DNA of 64,000 bases from Hesseltinella vesiculosa (lineage: Eukaryota; Mucoromycota; Mucoromycetes; Mucorales; Cunninghamellaceae), in assembly GCA_002104935.1 (NCBI GenBank), contig MCGT01000003.1, forward strand, positions 186,001-250,000, in the 5' to 3' direction. Position 1 is the first letter of the stretch. Every line of letters starts with the position of its first letter. Under the pieces are notes generated by a model. It had not been told where the DNA came from and did no database searches. It saw only the letters and a list, made by a program, of their open reading frames with translations. The translations under genes were made by a program, and so were the position numbers. Shown one piece after another: positions 58,439 to 64,000 of the stretch.

Positions 58439-60551
58439 TTAAAAGACAGTGCCAAGAGCTTCAAACCAGCTGACGATGCTGAGATCTGCTTGCACACACT
58501 GCTTGAATTCATCAAAGCTGATGTAGCCTTCGCGCTTGGTGTCAATGTTTCGAAATGTCTTGTCCACCATTTCTTGGATCGCGTCTTGCGCCATGGTTTC
58601 CATGATGGGAAACTTCTCCTCCCAGTGCTGGCGGGCCATGGTCTTGACTCGTTTCGATGCAGCCGAGGACAATGGTACTGGAACGGTGGGAGAAGTACCG
58701 GAGGCGCGATACGTGACAGTGGGTTCGGGCGAAGGAGGGTCCACATGGGTCAACGCGCCGGATCGTGGCGACTCATACCGCGTAGACAACGCAGCGGCCA
58801 CTTGACTCTCCGGTTGTGATGGTGGGTCGGTGAGGGACGCAGGAGATGCTTCTTCTTGGGCTGTGACGGTGGAGAAGTAGTCCTGTTTTTCAGGGTACTT
58901 GCTGGCAGGAGCGGATGACGAGGCTGTTGAGGATTTTTCGTTGGAGGCTGACTCGTACGATGGTTGGCCATCTAATGGCGAGATGGGTTGGGAATCGTCA
59001 TGGTATGGTTCGTCTTCGTCACTGGAAACTGTGGCGTCCGAAGCTGATTGGTTGACGTTGGACTGTGGGATTGGCACGTTGAAAGCAGCGCTGACGGGCT
59101 GACCAGCAGGGAAGTCATAGTTATCCATCATGTCGTCTTCCAGAGCACTGACTACATCACGCACCAGCTCCATGGACAGATAAAAATAAGCTTTGAACAT
59201 CCAATAAAGCTCCTCGCGTGAAATATAACCATCCTCATCCAGGTCGTAGCCTTGGAAAGCGTCTAAAAAACACAAAGGAAAAAAAAAAAAAAAAGAAGAT
59301 AAAATGAGCACTCCGCTTTTTTTTTTTTTCCCGTCGTCACTTGCATTGAATCTTTTCATCCAGGTTGCCTTTGGAGAGTATGCTTAAACCTTGGACCAAT
59401 TCAGGGAATGTGATGACCCCGTCGCGATTGCGGTCAAAGAATTGGAAGATGCGTTCGGTGATGAGGTTCTTTTCCATGCCCAAGGGTCCTAAGCACTGTT
59501 CAAAGGTCTTTCTGGGGATGCCTCCTTGACTTGTTTCGACGACGGACAACGCTTTGTATTGAGCAAACAGGGCTTCCAGCTCCACTTGATCAACTGCCCA
59601 AAGCGAGTGAGCATCCTCCTTTTTAAACTCGGGCCGTCTGACTTACAATGCGAATGTGTTTCCAAGTCATGCAATACCGACGCGCTCAGCGTGAGCGAGT
59701 CATTCTTGCCTGGGTAAAAGGGAGGCAGGATGGCGCTGCGAGGATTGGCCAAAGGTGGGATGGGGATCCGGATCTTCAAGAACGTATGGGTATGGATATG
59801 TTCGTTCAGGGCCTCACATGTATCGCAGAGATCAAAATCCACACAGTTGGCGCATTTGTATCGAATTCCGCGAATGGGCGACACATTGCATTTGTTGCAA
59901 GTAATCCCCCGATGGATAAAACCTTCTGTTTAATCGTACAACATAAATAAAGTTGTCAGCCTTCATCTCGTCCAAAACCCTCTTACCCTTCCGTGATTGG
60001 TTTTCGGCAATGGCATGCAGTAGCTGTAGCAGGTTCTTGGTTTCGGGCTCCTGGTCGTCGGGCCACTCCTTGAAATGGCGCAAAAGCCGTTGGGCACGGG
60101 CATAGACGGTCTGGGAGGAGAACTGGGCCTCTGAGTCTCGGCTGCCATTGTCCGACGCGATGGAGGAGGTGGACGAGTCGGACAATGACACAATCGAGTA
60201 GGACCGTGACACTTCGCTCTGATCATCATCGCTGTCGTAGGCTGTGTTGTCAATGGCCATGAGCCAATTGTCATTCTCGTCATCCGTCATACGGGAACGC
60301 TGTTGCAGGGATGCACGGCGGTGATGCTGACGCGAACGACGTCGCTCTGCTTGACGGCTTATTCGTTGTGACCGATGTCGTCCTGAATGTCGAGATCGTG
60401 TGTTCGCATGCGATATGGCCGAGGAGCCGTTGGCGTCCTGATGTTTCTTTTGCTGCCGTGCTTGATTGGTATACCGGACCGTTAGAATCAGACAAAGGCC
60501 CACCGCTGCCCCCGTCAATACATATGTCCCAGTTGAGATCCTCGTCGACAT
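58439..60551 (-). CDS. Membrane-anchored ZZ zinc-finger and EF-hand protein
   Basis: Minus-strand gene of four or five exons from ATG 60551 (MSTRISTGTYVLTGAAVGLC); the first ~25 residues form a membrane anchor. A basic Arg/His/Gln-rich region and an acidic Ser-rich region follow. A ZZ-type zinc finger lies at about 59800-59910 (GITCNKCNVSPIRGIRYKCA, NCVDFDLCDTCEALN, HTHTF). The EF-hands follow: FQFFDRNRDGVITFPELVQG, AFQGYDLDEDGYISREELYW, and near the C-terminus NIDTKREGYISFDEFKQCVQ. The first two have good Ca2+ ligands; the third has Lys/Arg/Glu changes. A calcium-responsive membrane protein is likely. Similar ZZ plus EF-hand proteins occur in Mucorales; no function is established to my knowledge. 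Shares a promoter with the GPALPP gene. Confidence 0.87.
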
Positions 60552-60749
60552 GAGGTTATTACAAAAAAAAAAAAAAAAAAAAAAAAAGAGATGTTGAAGG
60601 AAGCAAATGAGAAAAAATGGATCCAACCGGCCAATCAAAACTCTCTCTCTGTCTCTCCTCTATCTTTCTCCAGCAGAGTGGGTTCCTGCCAGAAGCAATC
60701 TTTTTTTTTTTTTTTGTTTCTCTCTTTTTCATTTTAGTCACCCTCAAGC
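60552..60749. promoter_or_regulatory. 198-bp bidirectional promoter with CCAAT and poly(dA:dT)
   Basis: Start codons at 60551 (minus) and 60750 (plus) diverge. Between them are an A26 run (60562-60587), a GGCCAATCA box with CCAAT at 60631-60635, a CT-rich stretch at 60640-60665 and a T15 run (60700-60714). The CCAAT is almost central, consistent with shared control. Confidence 0.55.
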
Positions 60750-61931
60750 ATGATCGGCCCATCTATTCCCGAGCATCTGTCGAAGCAAAAGGAAAAGAAT
60801 CAAGACGAAATCAGCATCAGTGATTCGGACGATCAAGACGATGATCAAGGCATTGGGCCCATGATCCCAAAGCATCTCTTACAGCAAAAACAACAGCGAA
60901 ACCAAGACGAAATTCAAATCAGCGACGACGATGCGACCACCCCTCCGCCAGAATCAGCAGACGATGCCGATGCATTTGCCCCTGTACTTCCACCTGAACT
61001 CTTGCAAGAACGGAGAGAACGAGCACAGCAAGGGCCCAGACGCCGAGTGATGGGGCCAGCTATGCCACCTCCACCGGGAGCTGCCACGCATCGACCAGCC
61101 GAGGGCGAGGACGATATGGTAGGCCCGAGCCTCCCTGCCAATTACAATGCCCACGAAGCTGCTCTTACTTCTACTATTGCTGACATTGAAGCTCGTGCAC
61201 GCCAGAGTGACCCCACCAACAGCAAGGTAAAAAAAAATTAGCGCTGGCTGGCAGCCATAGTAAGTTCAAACCGTGTTCATTTTATTGTGACATAGGCAAA
61301 GGAAAGCAAGGGCGTAGAGCGACCGGAATGGATGATGGTGCCTCCAGATGTCAACTATCTTGCGGACGGTAAGGAGAAACATCTGTGCACAAGCGAGGGA
61401 AGGAAGGATGGCTGATTGGCAGGAGCTCTCTTTTTACTTAGCAACGAGTGGGCGCGCTCGTTCGTTTAACGCGCGATCGGTCGACAAGAACCGCGATACC
61501 AGCAGTTGGACGGATACCCCGGCAGATAAGGAACGAAAGGCAAGAGAGGCTGCCCAAGGCAACTCGTCCTCCTCTAGCCGCAAATCAGACTATGGCCGTC
61601 CTTCAGCAAACGAATTAGCCACCCGAGAAAAGATCCAACGACACAATGTAAGCAACAAAAGCAGGTCTGCATCGACTATTCCTAACGTTGCCCTTTCTCT
61701 CGGTACGGATAGGAAACTGAGCGACCCATGTCACTCTTAGAAATGCATCGCAAGGGCAAGTACAAAAGAAAGAATGACAACCGGGATGATCCTACGAAGC
61801 GAGCCTTTGACCGCGATAAGGATTTGGCTGGAGCACGGCCCATGAACAAGAAGCAAAAGAGCGAATTATTGAAGAAATCTGGTGAATGGGCTGATCGGTT
61901 TGGTCCTGGTCGAGGAAGCTCCTTTTTGTGA
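60750..61931 (+). CDS. GPALPP-motif / DUF3752 protein (GPALPP1-like)
   Basis: Four exons (60750-61226, 61296-61368, 61442-61647, 61713-61931), about 322 residues. The first exon has four GPxxP motifs (IGPSIP, IGPMIP, MGPAMP, VGPSLP) separated by acidic and Gln-rich linkers. The C-terminal DUF3752 domain has KGVERPEWMMVPP, RARSFN, WTDTPADKERKAREA and PMSLLEMHRKGKYKRKNDNR, ending FGPGRGSSFL. The layout matches human GPALPP1. The function of the family is not established; the charged, disordered character and relatives suggest a nuclear role. All splice junctions keep frame. Confidence 0.9.
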
Positions 61932-62351
61932 TGAATTAAAGAAGTTCCCTGCTTTTTTGCACCAAGTAGTGTCTGCTTTTTGCTGGAGATACGCTAATTT
62001 TAGGAGACTAGACACTCAAGGGGAAGCCTGACGTGATCTCTAGGGATGATTTCAAAAAAAGGAGTGAAGGAACAAAAAAAGGAGAACGGGTCATTTTTTT
62101 TAACAAGAACGGTGGACGTCTTTTTTTATTGCTATTGAATCAAGGCTATGCAATGTCTTTCTATGAGGGGAAATCTATGGTAAATGCAAAATTAAAAATA
62201 GAGAGGGCTCGAGAAACGAGAGAATTAGTGAAACCTAGCCTTGAATATAAAAAAGAAATAGGGAGAGCTGCCAATTTTTTTTTCTGCATATTGCATTTTT
62301 TTTTTTTTATAAAGGAAAGGGGGAGGGAGAAAATACGAGGAGAGGCTGCAC
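61932..62351. other. Convergent 3' flanks of GPALPP and TLC genes
   Basis: AT-rich spacer with T-runs at 62273-62310 and several AAATA stretches. A long plus-strand frame from 62033 runs through T runs and is antisense to the TLC gene, so it is not counted. Confidence 0.5.
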
Positions 62352-63437
62352 TTATACAGCCACCATTTTGTCAAAAAAGCGCAGGTGTTTGGGCTTTGTC
62401 CTCCTCAACTTGGCAGAGGCGATCATTGGTTTGCCACTCATGGGATGGACATAAATATCGGATTTGGCCTCCTCGGGCCGTTGGCGCTGGCGCTGACGAA
62501 AGGCGGACATAGCTTTTTGCTTTGCATGGGCATCCTCTTCATCGGAGGAAGAGGAAGCAGAGGAGGAGGCAGAGGACAGGAGAAGGCCGTTGGCATGAGA
62601 AGCGCAGGTACAGAGGCAGTCAGGATGGTGTCGAATAGAACCCAGAGCAACAGGTTTTTCGTTCAGTCGAGGCGATGAAAGAGGCGACGAGACCGGCGAC
62701 GAGCTATCGCTCATCTTGTTTTTGGCTGTGACATACATGGCCTTGAAGCGTTGGTATTGGATTTGAGCGATACCATAGAACCAGTAGACATGCAGGGGAA
62801 AGACGAGAACGGCCACGGTCCAGAGGCTTTCCAGGCGGTGGTACTGCTTGACGGCGACAATCATCCATGCATGGTAGACGAGTCGCAGGGCCAGGAACGT
62901 CGAGGCAAACAAAAAATCACTTCGCCAGCTGGCACGCATCGATCCGACAGCCAGGATGACAGTCGGTAATTCTAGGATGGCATTGACGGTGAAAAAGGAA
63001 GTGGAGCGGCAGCGCATGAGCCAGAAAAGGATGACGATGTAGATCGTGTGGTGGATCCAGCCTGTGGCAATGGTGATTTTCTGGCGGTAGTAGCGGCATC
63101 CAAGTACCAAATCCAGCACCAAATACGTCATGAAGAAGCAGGCTAGACTCGTGTGCACGGTGGCATCCACCCCGAGCAATTGCATATCCCAACCCGACCG
63201 CCAAAATCGGATATAATAGGGGATCGACACTACAGTACACACCACGCTACTGGCAAAGGTCAAGAGCCAGCTGATTTCCTTTTCCGTCTTGGCCCATCCC
63301 ATACGGATACAAAAGAAAAAGTACGTCGCCAGACCAACAAACCCAAGCAGCAACGATACGGGTACCACTGGCTGGCTCATCACTTGCAACAGCGTCAGCT
63401 TGTTGCCAATATGATAGTAACTTGTCATGCTTTTCAT
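62352..63437 (-). CDS. TLC-domain multi-pass membrane protein
   Basis: Single exon of 361 residues from ATG 63437 (MKSMTSYYHIGNKLTLLQVM). Six to seven membrane helices span residues 20-245; RYYRQKITIATGWIHHTIYI with the HH pair and ILELPTVILAVGSM are typical of the TLC (TRAM-LAG1-CLN8) fold, specifically TLCD/TMEM56-like members rather than ceramide synthases, which carry a Lag1 motif. The cytosolic tail is Ser-rich with a Cys/His stretch (HPDCLCTCASHANG) and ends basic (RRTKPKHLRFFDKMVAV). Family members influence membrane lipid composition; substrate unknown. The upstream in-frame extension to 63494 runs through an A13 tract and is less likely. Confidence 0.82.
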   Translation of the reverse strand: MKSMTSYYHIGNKLTLLQVMSQPVVPVSLLLGFVGLATYFFFCIRMGWAKTEKEISWLLTFASSVVCTVVSIPYYIRFWRSGWDMQLLGVDATVHTSLACFFMTYLVLDLVLGCRYYRQKITIATGWIHHTIYIVILFWLMRCRSTSFFTVNAILELPTVILAVGSMRASWRSDFLFASTFLALRLVYHAWMIVAVKQYHRLESLWTVAVLVFPLHVYWFYGIAQIQYQRFKAMYVTAKNKMSDSSSPVSSPLSSPRLNEKPVALGSIRHHPDCLCTCASHANGLLLSSASSSASSSSDEEDAHAKQKAMSAFRQRQRQRPEEAKSDIYVHPMSGKPMIASAKLRRTKPKHLRFFDKMVAV

Positions 63438-64000
63438 TGTGGAGAATTCGAAGTTGATATGCCGTAAAAAAAAAAAAAAGGTAAAGAGAAGCACAAAACG
63501 AATAAAGGATGCATGTTGACAAGGTCGTAGCTTTTATAGTCACGGAGGTGGCCATTGTTCCAAAAGGCAAGGAGCAAAAGGGATGATGGGAATTACACTA
63601 AGGAGCACAGCTTTTGACATGAATTATAGTTTGTAAAGCGAAACTTGAGACCTCGAGGAGGAAATTGATTCAAAAAGAGATTGCTAGGGACAAGGAGCAA
63701 CTCGCAGTAAGAGAGAGCAAAAAAAAAAAAAAAAATCGGGGAGACTCCCCCCTCTCTCTCTCAAAAAAAAAAATAAAACTCCCTCGATCAAAAAAAACCA
63801 GGTTGATGGCGGCAGTTGACCGAAAGGTTCTCAAGTATGCTTGACACAAGTTTTCGTGTGACGTTCTACTTTATGCATCTTTTTTCAAATGAAAGATCGG
63901 CAAATGAATAGGCTTCTATGCCAGGTAAATCATAGCCAACTTCATAAACAAGGAAAATGAAAGAAAAATGAAACGGCGACACGGCTCATCCATTTGCCAC
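63438..64000. other. Promoter region of TLC gene and window end
   Basis: Contains an A13 run at 63465-63478, an A16/CT-rich cluster at 63720-63770 and no coding signal up to the window edge. Confidence 0.5.

Overview
The window looks like nuclear DNA of a filamentous fungus, most likely an early-diverging Mucoromycota (Mucorales-type) genome. The evidence is short GT-AG introns in most genes, fungal proteins (Bck1-type MAPKKK, Rgd1-type F-BAR/RhoGAP, Spt21/Ams2-like N-terminus, Gde1), an MT-A70 methyltransferase-like protein, and AT-rich spacers full of homopolymer A/T runs of 10-25 bases. The lineage is an inference; no rRNA or tRNA is present to test it.

Layout, left to right. 1-9.7 kb: 3' part of a tyrosine phosphatase, an F-box/LRR (Amn1-like) gene with an apparent one-base break in a C run, a lysine-rich AT-hook/zinc-finger protein, the proteasome beta5 subunit, an unassigned small locus, a dispersed-repeat copy and a GT4 glycosyltransferase. 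9.7-12.3 kb: gene-poor spacer. 12.3-23.3 kb: a protein joining an Spt21/Ams2-like N-terminus to FYRN/FYRC domains, a GNAT acetyltransferase, mitochondrial Phe-tRNA synthetase head-to-head with a JMJD7-type JmjC hydroxylase (95 bp apart), and a GDE1-type SPX-ankyrin-GDPD protein. 23.3-30.2 kb: accessory island with a decayed Mutator-like (MULE) transposon, a second dispersed-repeat copy and broken lineage-specific coding fragments. 30.3-40.8 kb: three minus-strand genes, a Bck1-type MAPKKK, an F-BAR/RhoGAP and a secreted GH20 hexosaminidase, all plausibly linked to cell wall and polarity. 40.8-49.9 kb: rearranged repeat copies, COG2 converging on the MT-A70 gene, a secreted DUF3455-like protein and an acidic single-pass membrane protein. 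49.9-64 kb: another repeat copy, uroporphyrinogen decarboxylase, a Ran1/Sks1-like kinase, a CPA2 cation/proton antiporter, a membrane-anchored ZZ/EF-hand protein head-to-head with a GPALPP-motif protein, and a TLC-type membrane protein.

Most genes are ordinary housekeeping or signalling genes without operon-like logic. The signals most worth following are a dispersed ~230-bp repeat family (three copies plus fragments), the Spt21/FYR domain combination, the MT-A70 protein with a degenerate DPPW motif (candidate non-catalytic partner in adenine methylation), and five LWxVPP repeats in the MAPKKK. Exon boundaries were read by eye from GT/AG signals and protein continuity, so individual junctions may be a few bases off.
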